This document shows positions 54,395 to 63,528 of a DNA stretch of 64,000 nt, one piece after another. Where the stretch lies: positions 186,001-250,000 of the forward strand of contig NZ_AUIB01000001.1 of NCBI RefSeq assembly GCF_000423485.1, in the 5' to 3' direction. This DNA is from Propionimicrobium lymphophilum DSM 4903. Lineage in GTDB: Bacteria; Actinomycetota; Actinomycetes; Propionibacteriales; Propionibacteriaceae. The translations under genes and the position numbers were made by a program. Positions within the stretch are counted from its first letter, which is position 1. Each line of letters begins with the position of its first letter. Below the pieces are notes generated by a model, which worked only from the letters and a program-made list of their open reading frames with translations, did no database searches and was not told the origin of the DNA.

Positions 54395-55216
54395 ATGTCT
54401 TATCAGCGCACCCTGGTTCAGGGCATTCTTAACGTCACGCCCGATTCGTTTTCCGACGGTGGCCGCTGGGCCTCTACGGACACCGCGATCGCTCACGGCA
54501 TGGAGATGATCGCAGACGGCGTCGACATCATCGACGTCGGCGGCGAATCGACCCGTCCGGGGGCAACCAGACCCAGCGAGGACGAGGAATTAAAGCGGGT
54601 TGTTCCGGTGGTTCGAGAACTTGCCAAGCACGTTCCGATCAGCGTCGACACCATGCGCGCGAAGGTGGCGGAAGCGACGCTCGAGGCGGGGGCCACCATC
54701 ATCAACGATGTCTCTGGCGGTCTTTCCGACGAAAGAATGCATCAGGTTGTCGCGGATGCCGGTTGCGAATACATCTGCCAGCACTGGCGCGGATACGGCG
54801 ACCAGATGAATGAGCATGCCGTCTACGTCGATGTCGTCCGTGAGGTTTACGACGAGCTGGCCAGGCGCATCGAGGTTTGCGAGCAGGCGGGCATCGCCTC
54901 CGAGAAAATCATCGCCGATCCCGGCCTAGGCTTCGCCAAGACCGGAGATCAAGATTGGCTGCTCATGGGCAACCTGGGTCTTTTCAACTCGATGGGTTAC
55001 CGGCTGCTGATCGGCGCCAGCCGGAAGCGGTTCCTGGCAGGTGCTATCGGCCAGCGTCCCGCCGAACAGCGAGACGCAGCCACCGCTGCGATAACCACCA
55101 TCTGCGCCCAGGCTGGCGTGTGGGCCGTCCGCACCCACGAGGTCAAGGCGCAACGGGACGCCGTGGACGTCGTGGCACATTTAAGAATGGTTAACGATGC
55201 AACACACAATAATTAA
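54395..55216 (+). CDS. folP: Dihydropteroate synthase
   Basis: Joins p-aminobenzoate to the pterin; the sulfonamide target. 273 residues. NVTPDSFSDGG, DVGGESTRPGA, SVDTMRAKVAEATLEAGATIINDVSGG and GASRKRFLA are all present. Starts 12 bases after folE; folB overlaps its last 20 bases. Confidence 0.96.
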   Translation: MSYQRTLVQGILNVTPDSFSDGGRWASTDTAIAHGMEMIADGVDIIDVGGESTRPGATRPSEDEELKRVVPVVRELAKHVPISVDTMRAKVAEATLEAGATIINDVSGGLSDERMHQVVADAGCEYICQHWRGYGDQMNEHAVYVDVVREVYDELARRIEVCEQAGIASEKIIADPGLGFAKTGDQDWLLMGNLGLFNSMGYRLLIGASRKRFLAGAIGQRPAEQRDAATAAITTICAQAGVWAVRTHEVKAQRDAVDVVAHLRMVNDATHNN

Positions 55217-55550
55217 ACTTTTAGGCCTAAAAACCACCGGTTATCACGGGGTATATGAATACGAACGCAGGGAAGGGCAGGAATTCATAGTCGACGCGGA
55301 ATTGAAAATTAAGACTCCCGAAGACGACGACCTGACTCAAACTGTGGATTACGGGCAGATAGCTAGAAAACTTTTGGCCGTAGTGGAAGGCGAGCCCGTA
55401 GATCTTATCGAAACGCTTGCCAAGAAATTGCTGGATCAGATTATGGCCGATCCGAAAGTGTTGGCTGCTAATGTCACCGTTCATAAGCCGAATGCGCCGA
55501 TGAAATTAGAATTCGATGACGTGCAGGTTTCTATAGGTGCGCAGCGGTAA
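55197..55550 (+). CDS. folB: Dihydroneopterin aldolase
   Basis: 117 residues with GLKTTGYHGVYEYERREGQEFIVDAEL and VDYGQIARKLLAVVEGEPVDLIETLAKKL. Converts dihydroneopterin to the hydroxymethyl pterin. Overlaps folP by 20 bases. The DNA here drops to about 35-50% GC on sampled lines, compared with 60-67% in folP. Confidence 0.94.
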   Translation: MQHTIIKLLGLKTTGYHGVYEYERREGQEFIVDAELKIKTPEDDDLTQTVDYGQIARKLLAVVEGEPVDLIETLAKKLLDQIMADPKVLAANVTVHKPNAPMKLEFDDVQVSIGAQR

Positions 55551-55564
55551 TAGCTAATTATAAG

Positions 55565-56062
55565 GTGATTAATTTGCCCCAAAAGTGCATATTTTCAATC
55601 GGATCAAATCAGGGCGATAGTTTAGCTACCATTACTGCCACAATTAAAGAACTCGAGCAAACCCCTGGTTTGGACGTCGATGCCGTTTCTTCGTTTTATC
55701 GCACGAAGCCCGTCGGAGACGAAAATCAGCCGGATTTCCTCAACGTGGCGGTTCGCGTCCAATCCACACTCACCCCCCTGACTCTCCTGCGCAGGACGCA
55801 GGCGATAGAAAAGAAGCATGGGCGGCTTAGGGACCCTAGTCGTCCCAAGGGGCCGCGGACTTTGGATATCGATTTAATTGTCATTGATGATTTAGAAAGT
55901 CACTCTGCAGAATTAACTCTGCCCCATCCTGCGGCTCATTTACGCGGGTTTGTTCTAGTGCCTTGGGCCGAGATTGAGCCAGAGGCCCTATTGCCGCAGG
56001 GGCGAATTATTGATTTGATAAATCAACTAGACGTTAGGGGAATTGAAAAAGTTCCCCGTTAA
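55565..56062 (+). CDS. folK: 2-amino-4-hydroxy-6-hydroxymethyldihydropteridine pyrophosphokinase
   Basis: 165 residues. IFSIGSNQGDSLATI, SSFYRTKPVG, QPDFLNVAV, and the ATP/metal motif GRLRDPSRPKGPRTLDIDLI. Start GTG 55565 with TAAGG upstream. Completes folE-P-B-K. Like folB it lies on AT-richer DNA. Confidence 0.94.
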   Translation: MINLPQKCIFSIGSNQGDSLATITATIKELEQTPGLDVDAVSSFYRTKPVGDENQPDFLNVAVRVQSTLTPLTLLRRTQAIEKKHGRLRDPSRPKGPRTLDIDLIVIDDLESHSAELTLPHPAAHLRGFVLVPWAEIEPEALLPQGRIIDLINQLDVRGIEKVPR

Positions 56063-56248
56063 TTCGCCCCGTCGGACGCTTACTAAAGCATTAATGTCTA
56101 AGCCGATGGATGTAAATATGTATAATCCTGTCAGGGGACTGTGAAAATTGGATATCTGGGTGTAAATTGTTTTATTGTTTACCCGTAGGGTTATCAAAGG
56201 TGAGAGATCGCCTTTATGCAAAAGCTTAGATTTTAATAAAGGAAAATA
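56063..56248 (+). promoter_or_regulatory. AT-rich leader of lsr2 with a TATAAT box
   Basis: A perfect TATAAT (56121-56126) and several A/T runs precede lsr2. AAAGG/CCTTT (around 56197-56216) may form a small hairpin near the ribosome site. The AT richness makes it a likely target of Lsr2 itself. Confidence 0.5.
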
Positions 56249-56584
56249 ATGGCTAGGAAGACACAAGTTCTTTTGATTGACGACCTGGATGGGGTTACTG
56301 AAGCTGACGAGACCGTAAGTTTCAGTCTCGACGGAGTTAATTACGAAATCGATTTGGTCAAGGAAAACGCCGATCGTCTTCGCGAAGGCCTAAACGAGTG
56401 GGTCGCTAAGGCTCGTCGAGTTGGTGGCCGACGCAGCACCGGCCGTCGCAGTGTTCAGGACGGCCCTGCCGCAAGCGACATTCGTAAGTGGGCGACGGAG
56501 AACGGCTACGACGTTTCCCCGCGTGGCCGAGTCCCTAGCGAGGTTCGCGAAGCCTACGAGAAGGCTAACGGCGGCGCCGAGTAA
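56249..56584 (+). CDS. lsr2: Lsr2 nucleoid-associated protein
   Basis: 111 residues, usual size. The N-terminal dimerisation domain (QVLLIDDLDGVTEADETVSFSLDGVNYEIDL) and the C-terminal AT-hook-like domain with the RGR motif (SPRGRVPSE) are separated by an Arg/Gly linker. Lsr2 bridges AT-rich DNA and silences acquired genes. AAAGGAAA ribosome site before ATG 56249. Followed by a terminator and clpC, as in mycobacteria. Confidence 0.95.
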   Translation: MARKTQVLLIDDLDGVTEADETVSFSLDGVNYEIDLVKENADRLREGLNEWVAKARRVGGRRSTGRRSVQDGPAASDIRKWATENGYDVSPRGRVPSEVREAYEKANGGAE

Positions 56585-56603
56585 ATCGGATCCGATCTTT
56601 TTC

Positions 56604-56638
56604 GATGCACACCGCTTAGGGCGGTGTGCATCTGTTTT
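56604..56638 (+). terminator. Terminator after lsr2
   Basis: Perfect 12-bp stem GATGCACACCGC/GCGGTGTGCATC (56604-56615 with 56621-56632), then TGTTTT. Confidence 0.88.
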
Positions 56639-56693
56639 CCTCCGGGAACAAATGAGCTATCCCGTGCCTTATAAAAAGGTGTAATTCTCCTTC

Positions 56694-56747
56694 TAGGTGT
56701 CACCTAATACACTGGGAGTAACTGGACTTTTCCTGGAAAGTTCCAGG
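56694..56747 (+). promoter_or_regulatory. Two palindromes in the clpC promoter region
   Basis: TAGGTG-T-CACCTA (56694-56706) overlaps a possible TAATAC -10 (56705-56710). CCTGGAA-AG-TTCCAGG (56732-56747) lies just upstream of the ribosome site. They do not match the CtsR or ClgR consensus I know. Confidence 0.4.
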
Positions 56748-56775
56748 CGAAGTCGACTATTCAAGGAGTCATAAA

Positions 56776-59286
56776 TTGTTTGAGCGATTTACCGATCGTG
56801 CACGTCGCGTGGTCGTTTTGGCCCAAGATGAGGCCAAGATGCTCAATCACAACTACATCGGCACTGAGCATTTGCTGCTCGGCCTGATCCACGAGGGTGA
56901 GGGCGTTGCGGCGAAGGCGCTGGAGCAGCTCGGCATATCGCTGGAGGCCGTTCGTGAGCAGGTCGAAGAGATGATTGGGCACGGTCAGACCGAACCCGCT
57001 GGTCATATTCCGTTTACCCCGCGCGCTAAGAAGGTTCTGGAACTTTCGTTGCGCGAGGCGCTGCAGATGAACCACAGCTACATCGGCACCGAGCACATCT
57101 TGCTCGGCCTGATCCGCGAGGGTGAGGGCGTCGCCGCCACAGTTCTTATTAAGCTCGGCGCGGACCTCAACCGCGTCCGCAGCACAGTGCTGCAGTTGCT
57201 GAGCGGTTACCAAGGCGGTGCCGAGGGAGACCTGGCTACCTCTGGGGCTCCGCAGGACACCCCGCGCAGTGGTTCGAGTATTCTCGACCAATTCGGCCGT
57301 AACCTGACTCAGGCTGCTCGGGAGAATCGCCTCGATCCGGTCATTGGCCGTAAGAAGGAAATCGAGCGTGTGATGACGGTGCTCAGCCGTCGCACCAAGA
57401 ACAATCCGGTTCTGATCGGCGAGCCCGGCGTCGGTAAGACCGCCGTCGTTGAGGGCCTTTCGCAGCAGATCGTTCGCGGCGATGTTCCCGAGACGCTGCG
57501 CAATAAGCAGATCTACACGCTGGACCTCGGCTCGTTGGTGGCGGGTTCCCGATATCGCGGCGATTTTGAGGAGCGCCTGAAGAAGGTGCTCAAGGAGATT
57601 CAGCGCCGTGGTGACGTCATGCTTTTCATCGACGAGATTCACACTTTGGTTGGCGCTGGCGCTGCCGAGGGCGCAATTGACGCGGCCAGCATCCTGAAGC
57701 CGATGCTTGCCCGTGGCGAACTGCAGACAATCGGCGCCACCACTCTCGAGGAGTACCGCAAGTACATCGAGAAGGACGCCGCTCTGGAGCGTCGTTTCCA
57801 GCCTATCCAGGTCGACGAACCGAGCGTCGAGCTGACTGTTGACATACTTAAAGGGCTGCGTGACCGCTACGAAGCTCACCACCGCATCACCATCACTGAC
57901 GACGCCCTGGAGGCCGCGGCTCGTCTTGCCGCCCGTTATATCCAGGATCGCTTTCTGCCAGATAAGGCCATCGACCTTATTGACGAGGCCGGCGCGCGCA
58001 TGCGGATTCAGCGCATGACCGCTCCGCCGGATTTGCGCGAGTTCGACGAGAAAATCTCCAAGGTTCGTTTGGAGAAGGAAGCCGCGATCGACCAGCAGGA
58101 CTTCGAGCGTGCAGCTGGCCTGCGCGATCAGGAAAAGAACCTGATCGCCGAGCGCAATGAGCGCGAGTCGGCCTGGCGCGAAGGTGATTCCGATACTCCG
58201 GCCGTCATCGGCGAGGAGCAGATTGCCGAGGTGCTTTCCACCACCACGGGCGTTCCGGTCAGCCAGATCACCGAGGAGGAGTCCACCAGGCTGCTCCACA
58301 TGGAGGAAGAGATTCACAAGCGCTACGTCGGCCAGGACGAGGCCGTCAAGGCACTGTCGCGTTCCATCCGTCGCGCCCGCGCCGGCCTGAAGGACCCGAA
58401 CCGTCCCTCCGGCTCGTTCATCTTCGCTGGCCCGTCCGGTGTTGGTAAGACCGAGCTGACCAAGGCACTAGCCGAGTTCCTGTTTGGCGACGAAGACGCA
58501 CTCATCACTCTGGACATGAGCGAGTACTCCGAGAAGCACACTGCTTCCCGCATGTTTGGTTCGCCGCCAGGCTACGTCGGCTACGACGAAGGCGGTCAGC
58601 TCACCGAGAAGGTGCGTCGCAAGCCGTTCAGCGTCATCTTGTTCGACGAGATAGAGAAGGCTCACCCGGACATCTTCAACTCTCTGTTGCAGATTCTGGA
58701 CGAGGGTCGCCTGACCGACGCCCAGGGCAGGGTAGTGGACTTCAAGAACACCGTCATTGTAATGACCACTAACCTTGGCACGAAGGACATTAGCCGTTCG
58801 GTTAGCCTCGGATTCTCGAACTCGGGTAAGGCCGGAAACGACTACGAGACCATGAAGAGCAAGGTCAACGAGGAACTGAAACAGCACTTCCGCCCCGAGT
58901 TCCTGAACCGCGTCGACGAGGTCGTCGTATTCCACCAGCTGACCGAGGAAGAGATCGCTAATATCGTCTCCTTGATGGTTGGGCAGGTGGAGAAGCGCCT
59001 CGCCGAGCGGGACATGGGTATCGAACTGACCCCGGCGGCAAGCAAGTTGATCGCCGAGATCGGGTACGATCCGCTGCTGGGCGCTCGTCCGTTGCGTCGA
59101 GCAATTCAGAGCAAGATCGAGGACCCGATCGCCGAGCAGATTTTGTTCGGCGAGGTGAAGGCCGGCTCTATCGTCGTGGTGGACGTCGCAGAGGGTGCCG
59201 ACAAGGATTCGGCGGAGCCGTTCGTGTTCCGCACGGCACCGAAGCTCGAGGAAATCGATCACCTGCCTGAGAACACCGAAAACTAG
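56776..59286 (+). CDS. clpC: ClpC AAA+ unfoldase
   Basis: 836 residues. Two Clp-N repeats ([34 protein letters not shown]), AAA-1 with GEPGVGKT (215-222), a UVR-type middle segment ([16 protein letters not shown]) and AAA-2 with GPSGVGKT (552-559). Unfolds substrates for ClpP; no clpP is in the window. Start TTG 56776 with AAGGAG 7 bases upstream. Confidence 0.96.
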   Translation: MFERFTDRARRVVVLAQDEAKMLNHNYIGTEHLLLGLIHEGEGVAAKALEQLGISLEAVREQVEEMIGHGQTEPAGHIPFTPRAKKVLELSLREALQMNHSYIGTEHILLGLIREGEGVAATVLIKLGADLNRVRSTVLQLLSGYQGGAEGDLATSGAPQDTPRSGSSILDQFGRNLTQAARENRLDPVIGRKKEIERVMTVLSRRTKNNPVLIGEPGVGKTAVVEGLSQQIVRGDVPETLRNKQIYTLDLGSLVAGSRYRGDFEERLKKVLKEIQRRGDVMLFIDEIHTLVGAGAAEGAIDAASILKPMLARGELQTIGATTLEEYRKYIEKDAALERRFQPIQVDEPSVELTVDILKGLRDRYEAHHRITITDDALEAAARLAARYIQDRFLPDKAIDLIDEAGARMRIQRMTAPPDLREFDEKISKVRLEKEAAIDQQDFERAAGLRDQEKNLIAERNERESAWREGDSDTPAVIGEEQIAEVLSTTTGVPVSQITEEESTRLLHMEEEIHKRYVGQDEAVKALSRSIRRARAGLKDPNRPSGSFIFAGPSGVGKTELTKALAEFLFGDEDALITLDMSEYSEKHTASRMFGSPPGYVGYDEGGQLTEKVRRKPFSVILFDEIEKAHPDIFNSLLQILDEGRLTDAQGRVVDFKNTVIVMTTNLGTKDISRSVSLGFSNSGKAGNDYETMKSKVNEELKQHFRPEFLNRVDEVVVFHQLTEEEIANIVSLMVGQVEKRLAERDMGIELTPAASKLIAEIGYDPLLGARPLRRAIQSKIEDPIAEQILFGEVKAGSIVVVDVAEGADKDSAEPFVFRTAPKLEEIDHLPENTEN

Positions 59287-59295
59287 GCACAAGCC

Positions 59296-59330
59296 AAAAG
59301 CGCCCGGCAATTAGCCGGGCGCTTTTTGTT
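59296..59330 (+). terminator. Terminator after clpC
   Basis: 13-bp stem AAAAGCGCCCGGC/GCCGGGCGCTTTT (59296-59308 with 59314-59326) followed by TGTT. Confidence 0.9.
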
Positions 59331-59466
59331 AGGTGCTTCGTCCGCGAAGCGGTCGCCTGACGAGCGAAGCCAAGTGCCGTTAACCATGGCGATAAGATCG
59401 CGAAACAATTTCTGAACCTTTGTTTGGGACCTTGGGTGTGACCGATTCAACTCAAGGAAGAAGAAA

Positions 59467-59547
59467 ATGTCTGGCCGCTCATCCCGCTATCTCTCGGGCC
59501 GGCGCTCCTGTTTGTTGCCGGTCTTTGCTGCAAGGAAGCGTGACTAA
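59467..59547 (+). CDS. Possible 26-residue Arg-rich peptide
   Basis: ATG 59467 with an AAGGAAGAAG ribosome site upstream and TAA at 59545. The predicted peptide has six Arg and one Lys. It lies in the 313-base gap between clpC and manA and is followed by the hairpin at 59560. It matches no family I know. The rest of the gap (59331-59460) shows only imperfect hairpins around TTCGTCCGCGAA. Confidence 0.3.
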   Translation: MSGRSSRYLSGRRSCLLPVFAARKRD

Positions 59548-59550
59548 CAA

Positions 59551-59600
59551 TTAAAAAATAGATCTCGCCTCCAGGTGGGGAGGCGAGATCTAATATGTCT
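59551..59600. terminator. Bidirectional terminator between the small ORF and manA
   Basis: Perfect 13-bp stem AGATCTCGCCTCC/GGAGGCGAGATCT (59560-59572 with 59579-59591). On the minus strand it is followed by a U-run (ATTTTTTAA), so it ends manA; on plus by AATATGTCTTTATTTT. Confidence 0.88.
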
Positions 59601-60791
59601 TTATTTTCCGATCGAGGTCAGGAACGCGCAGCCTTCACCGACCGCTTTCACTTCCTCGTTGGCTGCAATGAATACCGCCTGTCCCTTGTCCAGACGGGTC
59701 TGGTCCTCGCCGCTGGTCAGCAACATGCTGCCGTCTATGGCAAGTAGGATGCGGGCGCTGGAGATCGCCGGCAGCTCTATCGCAAGCCCATTCGGGTTAA
59801 TCCTCCAAACGCAGTAGGAGGAGTCCGGGTAGTCGTAGGTTTCGACGCCTTCGCGCACGTAGGAAGGCGCCAGCACCTTCGCCGGATCAGACTTGAAAGT
59901 AACCACTTGCACCAGCGCGTCGACGTCGATGTGCTTGTGGGTAAGGCCGCCACGCAGCACATTGTCCGAGCTTGCCATGACCTCAACGCCCGAGCCGTTC
60001 AGATATGCGTGCATGGTTCCGGGGGAGACATGCAGCGCCTCGCCCGGCTTCAGGTGTCTGCGGTTTAGCAGCAGGGCAGCCAGCAGGCTCGGGTCGCCGG
60101 GGAAGTGCTCGTCGAGCATGACTGTGGTGCGGGCGAATTCGCCAACCTTGCCCGCATCGGCCACGTGCTTGATGGCCGCCGAGACAACCTCGTTTACGAT
60201 CCATTTGCGCTCTTCGTCGATGCTCAGTGCGTCCAGGAAAACCTCTTCTAGGGCTGCGCTGCCCCTGCGGTGTTCCAGCGGCCCGATGACGGAATCAAGC
60301 TCAGGGATACGGCAAATCTCGTTGAACAACCGATAGCTTTCGGCGGGGTCGCGAAAGCCCACTAGAGCGTCGAATGGGGTCAGCGCGACGATCAGCTCCG
60401 GCTTGGGTCGGGGGTCTTTGAAGGTGCGTCGGGGGTCGTCGATGGGTATGCCGGAGGCATTCTCGCGCTCGAACCCAGCCTTGGCGTCATCGGCGTTGGG
60501 GTGTGCCTGAAGGCTTAGCGGTACGGAGGCGGAGAGGATTTTGACTAGGTAGGGCAGCTCGTTGCCGAACTCGTCGCGGATCTTATTCCCGAGAAGGCCT
60601 GGGTTATTAGCCAGGTAAGTGCGCAGGTCGCTGGTTTTGCCGTCGACGGTAATCTGGGTTGGCGACGACGGGTGCGTCCCCAGCCAGTATTCTGCGTCGG
60701 GCTGATCAGTGACTGGATTGCCAAGAAGGTTGGCGATGAAGTCGGTCGAGCCCCAATCGTAGTGCCGGATAGTTCCGACAATTCGCTGCAT
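59601..60791 (-). CDS. manA: Mannose-6-phosphate isomerase, class I
   Basis: 396 residues. Interconverts fructose-6-P and mannose-6-P. Zinc ligands lie in SLQAHPNADDAKAGFERENA (Gln and His) and PGTMHAYLNGSGVEVMASSDNVLRGGLTHKHID. Start ATG 60791 with GAGGAGG upstream. It stands alone here between two plus-strand genes. Confidence 0.93.
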   Translation of the reverse strand: MQRIVGTIRHYDWGSTDFIANLLGNPVTDQPDAEYWLGTHPSSPTQITVDGKTSDLRTYLANNPGLLGNKIRDEFGNELPYLVKILSASVPLSLQAHPNADDAKAGFERENASGIPIDDPRRTFKDPRPKPELIVALTPFDALVGFRDPAESYRLFNEICRIPELDSVIGPLEHRRGSAALEEVFLDALSIDEERKWIVNEVVSAAIKHVADAGKVGEFARTTVMLDEHFPGDPSLLAALLLNRRHLKPGEALHVSPGTMHAYLNGSGVEVMASSDNVLRGGLTHKHIDVDALVQVVTFKSDPAKVLAPSYVREGVETYDYPDSSYCVWRINPNGLAIELPAISSARILLAIDGSMLLTSGEDQTRLDKGQAVFIAANEEVKAVGEGCAFLTSIGK

Positions 60792-61023
60792 CGGTGCGCT
60801 GCCTCCTCGACGTTATTTTTAGATTAGCAATCAATGAGTATTGCACGCTTAGTTGTGTTGTCACCAAAAGCGTCGGTTTAAAGTTCCATAAAAATCAAAA
60901 ATCTATTGAGTTTTCCGCGTGACTTCTGCGGCACCCGAACCTGTGTAGATAAACAAGGTAACACCAAACGGCGCGTATTGCTTGTTGGTGGGGCCTGGAA
61001 TTACACCATTGTTATTAACTGGC

Positions 61024-61029
61024 TACAAT
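61024..61029 (+). promoter_or_regulatory. Leaderless -10 element of the DUF3263 gene
   Basis: TACAAT, 7 bases before ATG 61037; the clearest -10 of the leaderless set. Confidence 0.6.
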
Positions 61030-61036
61030 GGGGGCT

Positions 61037-61315
61037 ATGAGTACGCAGGTATATGAAGAGGTGACGGCCGAGCTGAGCGCTAGGGACGCCGCAATCCTCG
61101 ATTTCGAGGGTTCTTGGTGGACGTCTAAGCTGCCTAAAGATCAGGCCATCCGCGATAAATTCGACATGTCTACGACTCGCTATTACCAGATTCTTAACTC
61201 GCTGATCGACAAACCGGCCGCGCTGGTGCACGACCCGATGTTGGTCAAGAGGCTGCGCAGGCTTCGTGAGAGCAGGCAGCGTAATCGTTCGGCTTCTAGG
61301 TTGCGCACCCGATAA
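61037..61315 (+). CDS. DUF3263 family protein
   Basis: 92 residues, an actinobacterial helix-turn-helix-like family (LSARDAAILDFEGSWWTSKLPKDQAIRDKFDMSTTRYYQILNSLIDKPAAL) with an Arg-rich tail. DNA binding is plausible from the pattern; the function is unknown. ATG 61037 rather than ATG 61028, which overlaps the -10. Ends at a terminator before groL. Confidence 0.85.
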   Translation: MSTQVYEEVTAELSARDAAILDFEGSWWTSKLPKDQAIRDKFDMSTTRYYQILNSLIDKPAALVHDPMLVKRLRRLRESRQRNRSASRLRTR

Positions 61316-61336
61316 CCTATGGTTCAACTGTGAAAT

Positions 61337-61360
61337 CCCGGCTTCCGAGCCGGGTTTTTT
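61337..61360 (+). terminator. Terminator after the DUF3263 gene
   Basis: CCCGGCT/AGCCGGG (61337-61343 with 61348-61354) then six T (61355-61360). The T-run is shared with the first CIRCE element. Confidence 0.9.
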
Positions 61361-61418
61361 GCACTCTAGGGGTTAGAGTGCTAAAAATGAATTAGCACTC
61401 TAAAGGATAGAGTGCCAC
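61358..61418 (+). promoter_or_regulatory. Two CIRCE operators (HrcA sites) before groL
   Basis: First: TTTGCACTC-N9-GAGTGCTAA (61358-61384). Second: TTAGCACTC-N9-GAGTGCCAC (61392-61418). Both fit the TTAGCACTC-N9-GAGTGCTAA consensus with two or three mismatches each. They place groL under HrcA heat-shock repression. Confidence 0.93.
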
Positions 61419-61517
61419 CTAAGTTCTTGAGATAGCTGAGGCCGAAGGGCCGTCCGTCGCGGGCAGCTTTCAAGGGCGCGATGAAAGACATTTACAACTT
61501 GCAGGGCAATCCTGTGA

Positions 61518-63158
<1,641 letters not shown>

Positions 63159-63180
63159 ACCTGCTGCTAAAAGCTATTGG

Positions 63181-63212
63181 AAGAGCCGCGGGGCAGCTGC
63201 CCCGCGGCTCTT
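63181..63212 (+). terminator. Terminator after groL
   Basis: 32-base perfect palindrome centred on GCAGCTGC (63181-63212), ending CTCTT and followed by ATGTTT. Confidence 0.85.
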
Positions 63213-63246
63213 ATGTTTCCTGGCGTGAATTTTAGGCGACTATATC

Positions 63247-63284
63247 GGGAACCAAAAGGCTCGTAGTTGAGCTTTTTGGTTCCC
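63247..63284. repeat. 16-bp inverted repeat upstream of the MFS gene
   Basis: GGGAACCAAAAGGCTC (63247-63262) and GAGCTTTTTGGTTCCC (63269-63284), one G-U pair, 6-base loop. No U-run on either side. Could be an attenuator, a stabilising structure or the end of a small element. Confidence 0.55.
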
Positions 63285-63446
63285 GTTGATCATGAATCTG
63301 TTACTACAAAAATTTATCGTTTCGCATCCAGCGAATTGGATTCGAGATCGAGTTATTGAGCTGAATCTTTGACTTCGAAATGCTGGGGTAATACCCAAAA
63401 AGCTTCTTTTAAAGGCTTCTCGAAATGGGCAATTAGGTTTTTGATC

Positions 63447-63491
63447 TTGAAACTGAGTGCCTGAGATACTATCTTTATCTACGCGCGTAGA
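63447..63491 (+). promoter_or_regulatory. Promoter and palindromic operator of the MFS gene
   Basis: TTGAAA (63447-63452), 17 bases, TATCTT (63470-63475). A perfect 14-base palindrome TCTACGCGCGTAGA (63478-63491) covers the expected start site, as repressor operators do. Confidence 0.65.
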
Positions 63492-63528
63492 CAATGCGTG
63501 TGGAAATATTCTCGATGAGGAGATAACT

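Noticed and set aside
60930-60960. LexA/SOS box near CCCGAACCTGTGTAG
   Set aside because: Only the left half matches CGAAC-N4-GTTCG; the right half does not.
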